DNA of 64,000 nucleotides from Corticium candelabrum (Eukaryota; Porifera; Homoscleromorpha; Homosclerophorida; Plakinidae), in assembly GCF_963422355.1 (NCBI RefSeq), contig NC_085101.1, positions 2,399,701 to 2,463,700 of the forward strand, read 5' to 3'. The notes beneath the pieces were generated by a model that did not search any database, was not told the DNA's origin, and worked only from the letters and a program-made list of their open reading frames with translations. Shown in pieces: positions 50,452 through 62,157 of the stretch. The stretch's first letter is position 1, and every line of letters begins with the position of its first letter. A program made the translations under genes and the position numbers.

Positions 50452-51283
50452 CAAATGAATAAGGAGCTGCCGAGAAATGGTCACACCCCATCGTGGAATC
50501 AACCCAAAGTTACAAGACAAAGTAGTTGCATACATATGTCAAATTGTGTTGTGCTTGTATATATCCTAAAGCTCGATGGAGAGCCATATAGGACTACGCC
50601 TATTTTTGTTGTGTAACCCGGATTAGAAGCCTCGCTACACTCGGCAATAACCACGTCTGCTTACCAAGAGTACACTAGTCTAGAGTGTTACAAGATTTGT
50701 TGAATCCATAAAATATGCATACCATTTTAGTGCAGCTCTATATTTGACCCCAGTATGTTGCACTATAGTATATTAATGCGGTTGTACAAGTTAGCTTGTT
50801 AGTGAGCAATCTAGTTTACTATACGCAAATCTCGGGGGTTTCTTCACGTATAATACGTGCTCACGTGCGATCATACGCTAATTAATTGTATGGTTAATGC
50901 TACAAGCTGCCTGACGATTGATGGTCAGTAAACTCTAAGGTGCATCATTACGTTTTCGAGTGCTGATATGAGTTGAGACCTACTAACCAGCACCGCAGAG
51001 CCTACTCCGTAGTGAGACAATATGCCACGCCTCTAATTCAGAGTCGATGTAATCTTAGCTCCTTGACCGTATGCCGGTCTCATCCCACCTGAGTAAACCA
51101 CGTTTGTCTAGGCAGTTGCATGGCATCCTAAACCCGGAATACTTGTTTATACCGGCATACCCGGCATGCCGATAAAGATATTAAGCGGTTCAAGGCAAAT
51201 TTGCTGACGTCCGTCGCGGTAGTGTACGGTAGGTACGGAAGGTTGAGCGGGTGGGAGTATAGCTGCACTGCCGACTCTGCGCC

Positions 51284-51291
51284 TATAAAAG
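51284..51291 (+). promoter_or_regulatory. TATA box of the secreted fibrinogen-related gene
   Basis: TATAAAAG lies 59 bp upstream of the start codon, in a context kept in copy A. An ATACCGGCATACCCGGCATGCCG block lies about 100 bp further up. Confidence 0.7.
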
Positions 51292-51342
51292 CGTTCGCAC
51301 TGGTTGCTGTATGCAGTCAAGTACCAGCTACAGCATCTCAGG

Positions 51343-54300
51343 ATGAAGACTAGTACGGGCGTTGTTTTGCTGCTGAGTTTCCTAGCAGTTTTATTGGGTA
51401 TATCTAGGACGCACGGCGCTCCTGATGTTGGGGTAAGTGTATGTACACGCCTTTGAAGTTTGTATGTATTTTAACTAACCTGCATGACGTGATCTCTACT
51501 TGTAGAACTTGTCCTCAGCTCTTGGCATCACCAGCCTAGGTAAGACCTTAGTTTGTATATACAGGTCTGGAAAAAATTATAAGACCACCCTTCAAATTTT
51601 GGGTTTAGGGTTACAAATGTACCACATTTTGTTGATACCAGGGCTATCACTGTCATTTATAACAGTTTGGTTCATATACTAAGATGCTGTAAGACATGCC
51701 TGTTTATATGCTTATATTAATCTGAAAATGTATCAACCAAAAATCTACCAAATTACATGACAATTTGTTAGAAGAAGATTTACTAAATAAATAAACATAC
51801 AATAAGCAGTAAATAACAATAACCAACATTAACAGCAATATGCAACTACAAAAGTACGAAAAACACTCAATATTTTGTGGCAAAGCCCCTGTTTTTAATC
51901 ACAGCCCGAATTCGACTTGGGATGCTTTCCACCAGCCTCTCACATTCATCTTGAGTAATCGTTTCCCACTCCAGGCGTAGAAAATCAAACAACTCTCCTT
52001 TGTTTGAAGGTTTGTGATTCTCCATTTTGCGTTTCATGGTATTCCACAGGTTTTCTATTGGGTTAATATCTGGAGATTGAGCTGGCCAAGTCAGGATCCT
52101 GATGTTCTTTTCTTCCATCCATGACTTTACAGACTTTGCTGTGTGGCATGGCGCATTGTCTTGTTGAAATATCCAGTCATCAGAGTTGGGGTATAACATC
52201 TGAGCTGATGGAAGTAGGTCTTCTTCGAGAACAACCCTGTACTTGGCTTGGTTCATGCGTCCTTCGCAGAGTCGGACTTTGCCAGTTCCTGACTTACTAA
52301 AACAACCCCATATCATCACCGATCCTCCGCCGTGTTTCACAGTTGGGGCAAGGCATTCTGGTCTATACGCTTCTCCTGACCTTCTACGAACCATCAAACG
52401 CCCTGGAGTGGGACAAAGCTGGAAATTGGATTCGTCAGAAAAGATTACTTTGCTCCAGTCATCAACAGTCCAATCCTTGTGGTCTTTTGCAAACTTGAGT
52501 CTTTGCTTTCTTTGTCTTTCATTAATGAACGGCTTCTTTCTTGCTCTGTGGGACTTCAGTCCTACTTGAAGGAGTCTGTTGCGAACAGTTCTGGCTGAAC
52601 AGTTGACATTGCACCCAGATTTCCACTCTTTTTGGAGGTCACTTGAAGTCAGTCGTCTATTAGAGAGAGACTTTCGGATGAGGTAGCGGTCTTCCCTGGC
52701 ACTAGAGAGACGTTTTCTGCCACGGCCTGGTTGCACTTCAGTTGCTCCAGTTGTTTTCTTTTTCTCCTTTGTCTGGTGAACAGCAGTTTTGGAAATCTTG
52801 AGTCTGGAAGCAACTTGTCGCTCGCTGTAGCCTTCCTTCAGCAGTACCAGGATAGCTGTCTTCGTTTTACAACTCAATTGCTTCTTCTTCGGCATGGTAG
52901 TATTAGTTAAAAATAGCATTTAACGTTACTCCATATATAGTACAGAAATGAAACTTAAATTGTGGGTTTTGCATAGCATGTAGTTATACTTAGTAAAACA
53001 ATTTCAGACCAGGTAATGTCTCTGTAACTTCTTTTGCTAAAACGCTATTTTTATTGTTTTGCCTGCATTTCATTATCAAAAATGTAATGGTTAAATATTA
53101 TAGATAATCATTATTGCTCAATCTGATTTGTCAAACCACTTACGTAGTCAAAATGCATCTGGTCTTATAATTTTTTCCAGAGCTGTATATTAGATTGAAA
53201 AGTGCTTATTTCAGTTAATAAATAAATCCCATTATCTCCCAACTTCTAGATGATACGTCTGCGAACGCCTCACTTTAGGTATGAGGTTTTGCTAGTTAGG
53301 TTTGGTAAATCTGTTTGCCACCAACTTACAAGTGAGCGTTGTAGAGTCTGGTAAGTAGGATCATTGAATTTTCCGGTTTAAAGAATGCTTGCTAGAAATG
53401 TATCTAGGAATTACAAGTCTCAATTCAAAATGTTTTAGCATAGTTTACAAGCTGTTTAGGCATGTATAGTGCTGATTTAAACTAAGAACCGCTCATGCAG
53501 TTTGTATATATAGATTGAAAAGTGCTTTTTGAATACTATTGGCAAAAAGTAGAAAAAAGCCTTTTTGTAATTTTTCTGTTCTACTTACCTTAAATTAATG
53601 TACTATAGTCGATTGTCCTTAAAGCAATGTAGAGTCAAATGTCTTGTCAGAATTTGTTGTCAACGTATTTACATGGGTGGGCTTAAATGCATATATGATT
53701 ACTAACTAAGTGGCTTGTTTTCCGCACGGGTAGTTTATATTATCAGTTATTAGTCATTAATGTATCGTTGTATGCATGCATTTATTGAGTATATCTCACT
53801 CACAGAGTTCTCATAGGTTTAATTAATTTAATTAATGTGCAAATTTATGTTGTTGCATGAGTATCCCGTTCTGAGAATTTATCATTAATTAATTAAGTAG
53901 ATCTCACTCACATGCATTTTTATCAGTTTTGAAGAATTGGCAGCCGAACAGAATTCCCATAAAGAATTTTTTGTTAGACTTAAATCATGTTCAATGAGAT
54001 ACGTATCGTTCTCAGAAATTAGCAGCAATCCAATATCCCAAAGTAATGTGCCGTCGTAGATTCCGTTGTTAACCCGGGCTGACTAGATTGTTGATTGTTA
54101 GATATTATCACGTTGAAGTCAAATGAACTTTCTGCTGTTGCTGATATCTTATTTACATGCATTTTTACTCCGTTCTAGAGAATTACAGCCAGAAAGAAGA
54201 ATTTCGTTCAGTGCTATATCTAGTTCGATTACATCCTGTTTTGAAAATTTGCAGGGATGACGTATCCAGACAGCAGAATCACGTGCTGTTACTTACTCAC

Positions 54301-55883
54301 TCGTGTATATGGCAGGCGTGCTGAACTTGCTTTTCTCGCGTTTTTCGGAAGAAATCGACACATTCCCGTGTAGCGCTCGGTGCCGGAAACGCGTATGTCG
54401 AATTCAGTGCAATCAGAAGAAACGCAAGCGCTCGAAGAACGGCAAAAGCATTGCGAAGGACAGTGCGCACAGCACTGGTGAGGGCGTGCATTCCAATGGA
54501 CCAGAAAGTGTAGCGTTTGCCGTCTTCGAGAAATTTTAGAATTTTGGCGTTCGCGGGCCAAGTTCGGTGGAGATCGAATGAGAGGCGGCGGAGATACGTG
54601 CGTACGTACATACACACAGACAGGTCTTCTCTAGATTATTGTAGACGTGTTTCTACGTCTAGAAAAGAGAATTTCTATCTCCATCTCTTTCAGCTAATGA
54701 AACAGAGCATGTTAATATCTTTTGCACGAACATGAGTGTTATGACAATGCCAGAGTCACAATTAACTAGCGCGATGTTTGTACGTTGATAATTATGTAAT
54801 GTTTCTCCGCGCTTTTTTGACCAATCAAGCTGTTACAAAAACTCCGAAATGCATTTGCATGTTTAAACGTTGAGACATACAGAATAAGTATTGGAGTTAT
54901 ATTTTTTCAATAATTGAGTGTAACCTATAATTGATTTGCTTTGTTGTAGGTGGTTGCGCTGGCAGCACTGTAAGTATAAATTAGTTTTTAAAAAGATTTA
55001 TTTAATTAAAGATAGATTTTTAGGTTTTGCTTGGAAACAAACAGCTACCTGCTCACTCTTGTCGACAAATAGCTGAGCTTCGTCGTGATGTACTCAATGG
55101 TATTTACTACATTAAGAGTATTGGTAATAGTCTACATAAATATTTGCCACAGTTGCGTGAGAAATAACTTCTTTTTGTTTTAGTTACTGGTGATTCATTT
55201 CCAGTTTTCTGCGACATGGAAAATGGAGGTGAGCAAAGTTTGCATGCAAACATTATGTAGACACAATTACCTGTAAATGCAGAATTTCAGAGTCATGACT
55301 AACTTTCATTATAAATATTTTGACAATGCTGCAGTAAGTACGCAGCAAAGAGCGGATTCAGAATTTTAAAGAAAGAGTTTTGTTGCTTTAGTATGAGTTC
55401 TACATTTGATGCATTTTGAGTTAATTAACAAGAAGATAGAGGTTTAGCTAATCGAAATCAATGACATATTATTACGTATCGTATATACCTCCCAATGTAA
55501 ACTTAAATAATTTTTACAGTGTATAATTCTTAAAGATATGTTGATTCCGAATGTTTTGCAGAGACGCATTACTCTCTAAATCCGCCACTGACACTTCACC
55601 ATATATTATTCAAAACCGAAAATCCTTTATACTTTTAAGTGAAAAAAGAATTTTGTATTGGGTTAACAAGTACTTGTTTTAGGATACACAATGGTCTACA
55701 AATCAGTCAGTGGAATACAAGGAAGCGTTGCAAATATCTGGTCTAGTAAAGGATCAGTCAACGAGGAGGGCGACGATGTACTCAACACAAACAACTTCTT
55801 TAAAGGACATTATAAGAACAGGATTGTTGACGAATGGAGAGTATATAAACCTAAAGAGGTCAATAGCATTGTTATTCCTATGC

Positions 55884-55922
<39 letters not shown>

Positions 55923-56380
55923 TTGCTGTGTTGTTTTTGATTGCATAGGTTGTTGTTGTGTTGTACACAGGAGGAGCTGAGGTGCTCCGAATGGTGTTTG
56001 ATGGTCATTTGTCTAACAGGAATTCTTGGTTCAGCAAAGAACGTCTAGCCTTTTCTCCATACACTGATCTGAAAACAAGTTCCACAAACTACTTTGGAAT
56101 TCACGGATGGCGTACTCGTGACTGGTTTATTAACAAAGGCTATGGTGGTTGTTCAGCTGATGTAGGCTGGCTTGTCTTTATGTCTCCTGGTTATGGTTGT
56201 TCTTGGGATCCAAAGAGCAAATTTCAAATCAAATACAGTCGTGCCAATACAGCTCAGAATTGGCTAACAGGTAAGTCTGCTTCTCACAATTAACGCATGC
56301 TTTCAAATTTTCAATTATGCTTTCTTACTTTTGCAGGTAATGTGGGAGAAGCAGACGTCATGGCTGTTTTTGTTGACTAA
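51343..56380 (+). CDS. Secreted fibrinogen-related/intelectin-like protein, 8 exons, 268 aa
   Basis: Exons are 51343-51432, 51506-51539, 54950-54969, 55024-55099, 55184-55228, 55683-55858, 55949-56270 and 56337-56380. They total 807 nt and all phases close to a TAA. Residues 1-25 form a signal peptide (VVLLLSFLAVLLG core, then SRTHGA). A short linker and a Cys-containing helix (CRQIAELRRDVLNG) follow. FPVFCDMENGGYTMVYKS is the start of a fibrinogen-type domain. The C-terminal part has FDGHLSNRNSWFSKERL, WFINKGYGGCSADVGW and a final NVGEADVMAVFVD. I recall this combination from unnamed secreted proteins of cnidarians, sponges and other invertebrates. A role in carbohydrate or pathogen recognition is inference only. 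A poly(A)-like ATTAAA is at 56461. Intron 2 contains a Tc1 element. Copy A of the gene is dead. Confidence 0.82.
51560..53187 (-). mobile_element. Tc1-like DNA transposon, apparently complete
   Basis: 1628 bp, flanked by TA on each side. Termini TACAGGTCTGGAAAAAATTA (left) and TACAGCTCTGGAAAAAATTA (right, reverse-complemented) form inverted repeats that extend through TAAGACCA. One intact transposase ORF is inside. It sits in intron 2 of the secreted-protein gene, antisense to it. The corresponding site in copy A (near 36267) is empty, so insertion came after the duplication. Confidence 0.95.
51867..52892 (-). CDS. Tc1 transposase, intact, DD34E
   Basis: Cut-and-paste transposase of the IS630-Tc1-mariner superfamily. 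The start at 52892 gives MPKKKQLSCKTK, about 341 aa, the usual Tc1 length; an upstream in-frame Met at 52919 adds nine residues. Two helix-turn-helix units at the N-terminus (YSERQVASRLKISKTAV; LTSSDLQKEW) flank a GRGRKR hook. The catalytic triad is visible: Asp in VIFSDESNF, Asp in FQQDNAPCH, and Glu in SPDINPIENLW. The last two are separated by 34 residues. No stop or frameshift is seen, so the element may still be active. Confidence 0.95.
   Translation of the reverse strand, partial: PKKKQLSCKTKTAILVLLKEGYSERQVASRLKISKTAVHQTKEKKKTTGATEVQPGRGRKRLSSAREDRYLIRKSLSNRRLTSSDLQKEWKSGCNVNCSARTVRNRLLQVGLKSHRARKKPFINERQRKQRLKFAKDHKDWTVDDWSKVIFSDESNFQLCPTPGRLMVRRRSGEAYRPECLAPTVKHGGGSVMIWGCFSKSGTGKVRLCEGRMNQAKYRVVLEEDLLPSAQMLYPNSDDWIFQQDNAPCHTAKSVKSWMEEKNIRILTWPAQSPDINPIENLWNTMKRKMENHKPSNKGELFDFLRLEWETITQDECERLVESIPSRIRAVIKNRGFATKY
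53250..53278 (+). other. Candidate cassette exon with in-frame TAG
   Basis: 29 nt bounded by CTAG and GTATGAG in intron 2 of the secreted-protein gene. If spliced after exon 2 it ends in an in-frame TAG, so it cannot encode the protein and would act as a poison exon. The copy A counterpart has lost its GT donor. This may be coincidence. Confidence 0.25.
55886..55922. repeat. (AAT)n microsatellite in intron 6
   Basis: About 12 AAT units between exons 6 and 7 of the secreted-protein gene. Confidence 0.95.
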
Positions 56381-56460
56381 TCAAGTACAAACTTTTGGCG
56401 TGATTAGTTTTTTTATGTTGTCTTGATTACTGTTGGCCGTGTCTGTTGCTAGTCTTGTCG

Positions 56461-56466
56461 ATTAAA
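56461..56466 (+). terminator. Poly(A) signal ATTAAA of the secreted-protein gene
   Basis: ATTAAA lies 81 bp after the stop codon, the second most common animal poly(A) hexamer. Confidence 0.5.
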
Positions 56467-57146
56467 TCAACTATTATCATTTAAATATTAATTTTCGAGA
56501 AAAGTGATTGTTGTTCTTTATCTATATTGATTGGTTGTTGTCGAAACCCAACTGCCGGTCCGACGCGGGCTATCTCTCGCCGGAAAGATGTTCGCGGGGA
56601 TGGTCTGGCTACGCGAGACTAGGACTTAGCCGCTGGAGCAAATTTTTTTGGGGTCCCCTTTACACACACATCCCGGATATATAGCCCGGATAAGTTTAAC
56701 TTACACGTGCACAGTAGACCATTCTCACGTGCACGCATGTTGGATCATGCATGATTTAGTAGTTCGAAATGTGTTATTATGCTGACAGATCGTGGGAATT
56801 GTGCTTTCTCTGCGAGCAGTTACCACACTCAGTAAACAGCAGTGGCTAGTGAAAGGAGAGCCCCAATATGGGGAATGTTGGTTGCTACAAACCGTTTTCT
56901 TTGCAGAAATCGACTTTCTCGAGAAACATTTGACTCCAGAAAAAGCTTTTCGTGATGCAACTATTATACAAGACGACAGAGGTTTGTACATTTTGCTAGT
57001 TAATTGATATTAGTTAATTAACTAATTATTAATTTATTAGAATACAGTATTTAGTAACATTAAAGCACAATTTATGTATTTAAGGTAGTATTTTTGAACC
57101 TTAAATGTGATTTAATAAATAGTAATTTATAATTTATGTGTGGATA

Positions 57147-57545
57147 TACAGTAGTGGACAAAGTATTTGCCAGGCAAGAAATTTCAAGGGTTTTCAGGAT
57201 GTTTGTGTTTGGGTGGAAGCACAAAATATTAATAAAGCGACTTCTTGGTCAATGTTTGTCATGCAATAGGAAAATCAAGAGTAATTGGTACAGAATTGAG
57301 TCTAAATCGGTTGGTTGTTGCAATTTAATTAAGATTATTGTTACAGCCTAGTTAAAACAGATTAATTAAGTTTACATTACAACTTATCAAAGCATATTCA
57401 ATGCAAACAATATTACAACCTTTGTAAACAAACTAACTTATCAATTTATGCTCATATCAGCACTTATTTCCATTCTGTAGTCCAGAATATGATGAAAAAT
57501 CAACAACAAAAACTACGCGGCAAATACTTTTTGCCCACTACTGTA
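57147..57545. mobile_element. MITE with mariner-type ends
   Basis: 399 bp between TA dinucleotides. The left end TACAGTAGTGGACAAAGTAT pairs with the reverse complement of the right end, TACAGTAGTGGGCAAAAAGT, and both continue to ATTTGCC. There is no transposase. Confidence 0.8.
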
Positions 57546-57971
57546 TATACTAGTAACTATTGCAGAAGAACCTGTTTATTAATCATGTACTCTGCTGTTA
57601 CTGAAATTAATTTGTTTGCATAAGAAATGTATGGCAAACAGGCAGGATTACAGGAAGTTGTTGATCCGGACAGTCTGTTGCCACAGAACACAGTTTTTCA
57701 TTAGGTTACAATACATAGAATCAATCCATGATCCATTTTAACAATAAAATTAAAACACACAATGGAGATGCCTATTTTCCTAGTGGGTGCACAGTTTGCT
57801 GGACATAAAACTGGAATGACTTGTTTTGAACACTCATTCTGAACACTAATTACAATCTGTTTCTCTCTTTATATCAAGGAATATTAACATAAACAGTTTT
57901 CTCAACTCAAAGAATCTTGTATCCTTGTACAGTTTAGATGGCATCAGGGGTATTTGTTTTCAAACTTATTG
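57546..57971. other. No feature recognised
   Basis: AT-rich linker between the MITE and the MULE remnant. It may contain the 3' end of the MULE region. Confidence 0.4.
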
Positions 57972-60661
57972 TCAGATTGTGGTTTCTCCTTGCTCTCTGG
58001 TGGATTCGTATGGGGATATTTTGGTTGTAGTTTTGGCTTTCATGAACAAACTTGGACGTCCTCCTGATGCTGGACGGGTAGAAAAGGACTTGAAGTGTCG
58101 TCTAGCTACAGCAATAGGTTGTACTCGAATCTTTTTCTTTTGTTTTCTGACTCCCACCTCTTTACCAAACATGTGTAAAGCAGAAAGCAGTCGCTACTGT
58201 GTACCAGGTGAGTGGATTCCTTTGCCTTGTAGTTTTCAATAATTGGAACAAAACCTTTTCTACTGCAGCTATGAAGCTGTCTGTGACATGACTTTTATGC
58301 AGTTCGTCCTTGATATCTTTAGTGACCTGTAGTACTCTTTCAATGACGTCCCTTGACTTTCATAGCTTCCTCTGTTAATTGGTTGTGCTTGATTTCTTTG
58401 AAATGTGTTGCTAAAATCAATGTTGTCGTCAGCTGCAGTTGCCACTTCAGTTGTTTCACAGGAACAAGGAGCAATTTTTTCAAAGGAACGTTTGATATCT
58501 TCGTCAGACCAGTTCATACTGATGGAAGAGACTTTAGATGTTCTTCTTCAGCTTTTTGGTGGACACTACTGTAAAAGGAAATGGGTTGGCAGTGCTAATG
58601 CCACTGCTGCAAAAAGCTGACGGCCTTGAGGTGAATAAGTTGGGATAGTTTTGACACTGCTTTTGCGATACTTCATTGCTGCTGCAAATTGGTATTTGCA
58701 AGGTTGACTTTGCATTTTAATGGGACAGCTGCACTCACCCAGTTGTAAGTCTACTACCACATTGTATTCTTATCTGAGTGACTCACAACAGTGTAAACGT
58801 CTGGGTCATCTGATGCGACAATGTCGTCAGATGGAATGGTGTACGCTTTTACTCCTGTCACAGTAAGTCTTGTAGAGTCAAATGATCTAATCTGTTTGTG
58901 GCAACAGATATTAAACGTCGCTGGTAATACAGTTCGCGAGTCTGTGTGAGAAGATTGAACATTTGTACCACATTCCAAGCTTTAGTCCTTTGGAAAAGGA
59001 TGTCTTTTCTGATGCGTATGCTAGCCTCTGAATAATGGTTAGTATAGTTGCCTCGTGTGGGAAAGTTCTTTTGGAAACACACAGCCCATTCTTTCCTTTG
59101 TTGCCAGTAATCACCTAGTCTCTTTTTGAATGTCTGAAAAGGGCTTTTGTCTACTTCACGTTTAATTTCAGTCAATGCTTGCTGACTTGGGGCATAAACA
59201 AGTTGTTTTGTTAGTGCCATACAGGTAATTCTGTCTGTACCACAGATACCAGAATTTGAGCTCCAAGCCATCTTCATATAGTTTGTAAAGAATGAAAGAC
59301 ATGTAGGTGCAATTCCGCTTGAGGCCATATACTCTTTAGAGCAATCAGTTCGCTTGCACATTCATCTGTCAGTAATGCTAGTGGTCCAAGATTTGGGCCT
59401 CTTTCAAAAAAATTCACACTTGGGCAGTATGTGGCACATTGCTGTAAACCCTGCTGACAAGGTAACAGCATCTTTACTGGATGTCATAACTGCAGCGAGT
59501 GGTAGAGCTCCTACTGATGTGCCGCAGCTAAGTATGAACACAGCTGTGTTCAAGTTATCAAGACTGGCTGTTGAGTCACAAAAGACTAGCTTTGCACTTT
59601 GTGTGGTGACCATTTCATGGACTCTGGCCATGAGAGGAGTGGCTAGAGCTAGAAAGAAGGGCATGGCATCAGTCTTTCTGGTTTTTGGTTTAGGTTCATC
59701 CATGTTTATTGCAGCTGCTGCTTCATAAGGTTGAAGAAATACTCGCCCACCCTCTTTTCATGTTCCTTGTTGTATCGTTGTACTTCCTCGAGCAGTCGCT
59801 CAAACACAGCCTCTCCATCTTCTGGTCCAGTGTTGTCTGATTGCCATTTTCTAAAGAGGCGTTGAATGTCTCGTACATTTGAGGTTATGGCTCTGTCTGC
59901 AAGAGTGCTCTCAACTACTCGTGGATCACTTTTCAGTTGGAGTTGGGTCAAGTATTCATGTTTTGCAGAGGCAGCAGAGCTGCCAGACTCAAAGAGACTA
60001 ATTTTTGCTTTTTCACAGCTTCTGTGACTGGCCTAAAGCTGAGCGCATGGCCACTGTGGATTGGGTGGTATGTGATTCTTAAAGCAAGATATTCAGGGTG
60101 GTCTGAGATTCTAGATGCCTCAGGTGGGTATACCCTGACTATTAAAGTGCTAGGACACATTGACTTTTTGTCTTGTGTGGAACAATGTATGGTGGTTTTC
60201 TTTAGTTTGCACTTCCTTTCTGTGGACATTTGTGACAGAGTTTTTTGTTTCCTGTAATGATGATAATGACAAACAGTTTTAAAAAGGAGCCGCCATCTTT
60301 TTGCTTTGAAACCTGTAGTGATTCGATAGGTGGTTTTTGAAACCTCTTCAAAATGTGTAATCCACTGGACAGCTGCAGTGTCACAATTGGCACTTGTCCA
60401 TGCTTCTAGAGTAAAGTTGCTTGTTTCAGCTCCTAGGAAACTTTGCAATTCATGCTGACAATATGAGTCAACAAAATAGTTGTACCGCTGAGGGAGCAAG
60501 GGTATGATACTGGTAGGGAGGCCTGAATCAGATTTGCATTCTTGTTTGGTATCAAGTGGGTGCTCTAGATTGGCTTCACTGGTAGTTTGAAATTGTCGAA
60601 GTGTGTTTGTGCTTAAAGTGCATCTCTTCACATAAACTGACTGTTGTTCTACTACAGACAT
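57972..60661 (-). mobile_element. Mutator-like (MULE) transposase with SWIM finger, decayed
   Basis: Minus-strand frames in order: 60661-59948 (N-terminal part), 59951-59706 (LADRAITSNVRDIQRLFRKW), 59703-59404 (KLVFCDSTASLDNLNTAVFI, first catalytic Asp; GALPLAAVMTSSKDAVTL), 59471-59274 (LTDECASELIALKSIWPQA...HVFHSLQ, second Asp), 59361-58858 (RGNYTNHYSEASIRIRKDIL), 58760-58566 (CSCPIKMQSQPCKYQFAAAM, SWIM CxC...CxH with His replaced by Tyr), and 58172-57972 (KKKIRVQPIAVARR tail). These blocks are the order I recall for animal MULE/SWIM proteins. Frames change at least four times, so the copy is dead or the gene is split by introns I cannot place. The SWIM substitution favours decay. Confidence 0.75.
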
Positions 60662-60726
60662 GGAGGTTTTACTGACATTGTCAGCTGCTGTACTCTGTGA
60701 ATGACTCTCATTAGAAGTGCATCAGG

Positions 60727-60996
60727 TTACATTAGAAAAGAAAGGATTCCTCTTGCCAGCTGAAACAGCCTTAGCGAGAGTGAATTTTTTCTACCAACTT
60801 TGTTTGCTTTGTCAGGCATATAGCAAATCAGTAGTTGCTTTGCATGGTGAAGCTGCTGAAGAGTTACATTTTCTCCTGAAACTTTGGTCTTGAAAGTTTT
60901 ACTCAGACTTAAGCAAAGCTTCTGGCGTTCAGGTTGCTTGAGATGGTGGCTTTGGATTTGCCGAGACTGCAAGTTTTCATCAGCTAATATGGACAT
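60727..60996 (-). CDS. Unrecognised ORF between the MULE and hAT regions
   Basis: 89 codons, basic and Gln/Leu-rich (QLHHAKQLLICYMPDKANKV), with no motif I recognise. It lies on the same strand as the MULE frames and may be the linker between the Ulp1-like and MULE parts of one former protein. Low confidence that it is an independent gene. Confidence 0.3.
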   Translation of the reverse strand: MSILADENLQSRQIQSHHLKQPERQKLCLSLSKTFKTKVSGENVTLQQLHHAKQLLICYMPDKANKVGRKNSLSLRLFQLARGILSFLM

Positions 60997-61086
60997 ATCT
61001 AGGATATTTGAAATTTTAATTTGATCAGAAAGCAGCCATACTGCTAAGGTATTCGTCAGGTAGTGAGTATAAGGGCTTGGTTGAAG

Positions 61087-62157
61087 CAGGGTTCTCCCCA
61101 GGGCGTTTGAGCGTAGCGTTGCGCAACGCTTGAATTTCTACTTCACTCTCAGAGATCAGTGATTTGAGATTGTCTAGATATGCTCCAAATACGGGATAGC
61201 AAGTGCATGTGAAGGAAACGTAATCTTAATGATGTAATTTGCATGTTTAGAACCTGCTTACTAAGTAGGCGGCTTGAAGAAAGCCAATACTGAATGGGAC
61301 CGCTGATTGACCACTTTGCAATAGTTTCAGTCAGATTCTAACGGCTGTGCCACTTCAAAGTGCAAATTCTTTGCTATACAGAACAAGACGTGATGGCTAC
61401 AATTGTGAAGAAAGAGAACCTTTCCTTAGTGTTTCCAAACATTTGTAACCTTGCAGCCATTGCCCAGCTAATCCCTGCTTCCACTGCTGACTGTGAGAGG
61501 GCTTTTCTGAACTGAATAGAATAAAGACACCTCTGAGAAACTCTGTCTGAGCAACAAAATCACAGTGCAGCCGCTGTTTGTCTCTATTGAAGGTCCCTGT
61601 TTAGAAGACTTTGACTTTAACGCTGCATGTCTGGAGTGGGCTTCCAAGAGGAACAGATGCATTACAATATTGTAACAGAGTCAGCATAATTTCATTATAT
61701 AGTGGACAGCTTGTAAGATTGAACACAGTTTTGCTTATTACTCTCTAACGTAGCAGCAACCTTAGGGTATATACTCAGTCACTGTTTGAAGCAATGATTA
61801 CGAATACATAGTATGTCATTGTGTTTATGCATTCAATTGTGTCACATTGTGTATCTAGCAAGCTTGCACTGCTACTTAGTAGACTAGTTAACAGGTTTGT
61901 CAATGCATGGTTGCAAGTCAAAGCAATATCTTGACTTCAACAGCTGTCCATGCTAAATTCGTACTCTTCCAACTAATGGGTTACTGATAGCTGACAGCCT
62001 GTAAACAACAACTAGTATAGACGATTTTCAGCAGCAAGTCTAATATATTGATAATAGATCAGTATTGCAATTGGGACTTTGTCGTGACGTTATTGGATGG
62101 GCGTGGTCTTAGGGAGGGGCTAGCGCTACACTTTCCTGAAATCCTGGGGAGAACCCT
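61087..62157 (+). mobile_element. hAT element remnant with 8-bp target-site duplication
   Basis: 1071 bp. The left terminus CAGGGTTCTCCCCAGG and the right terminus AGGGTTCTCCCCAGG (reverse-complemented) are inverted repeats of hAT type. The flanking octamer GGTTGAAG occurs at 61079-61086 and at 62158-62165, a clean 8-bp duplication. Inside, near 61430-61650, FPNICNLAAIAQLIPASTADCERAF and later fragments give the hAT C-terminal dimerisation region with several stops. The rest of the transposase is deleted, so it is non-autonomous. Confidence 0.9.

Larger units (their letters stand above)
45756..53278. repeat. Segmental duplication, copy B
   Basis: Counterpart of 28830-36358. 45756-50558 is nearly identical to copy A. 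About 95 bp (50559-50651) have no copy A match. 50652-51559 and 53188-53278 match more weakly, interrupted by a Tc1 element at 51560-53187. It shares the pogo-like MITE (49505-49989) with its palindrome (49651-49730). Confidence 0.95.
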
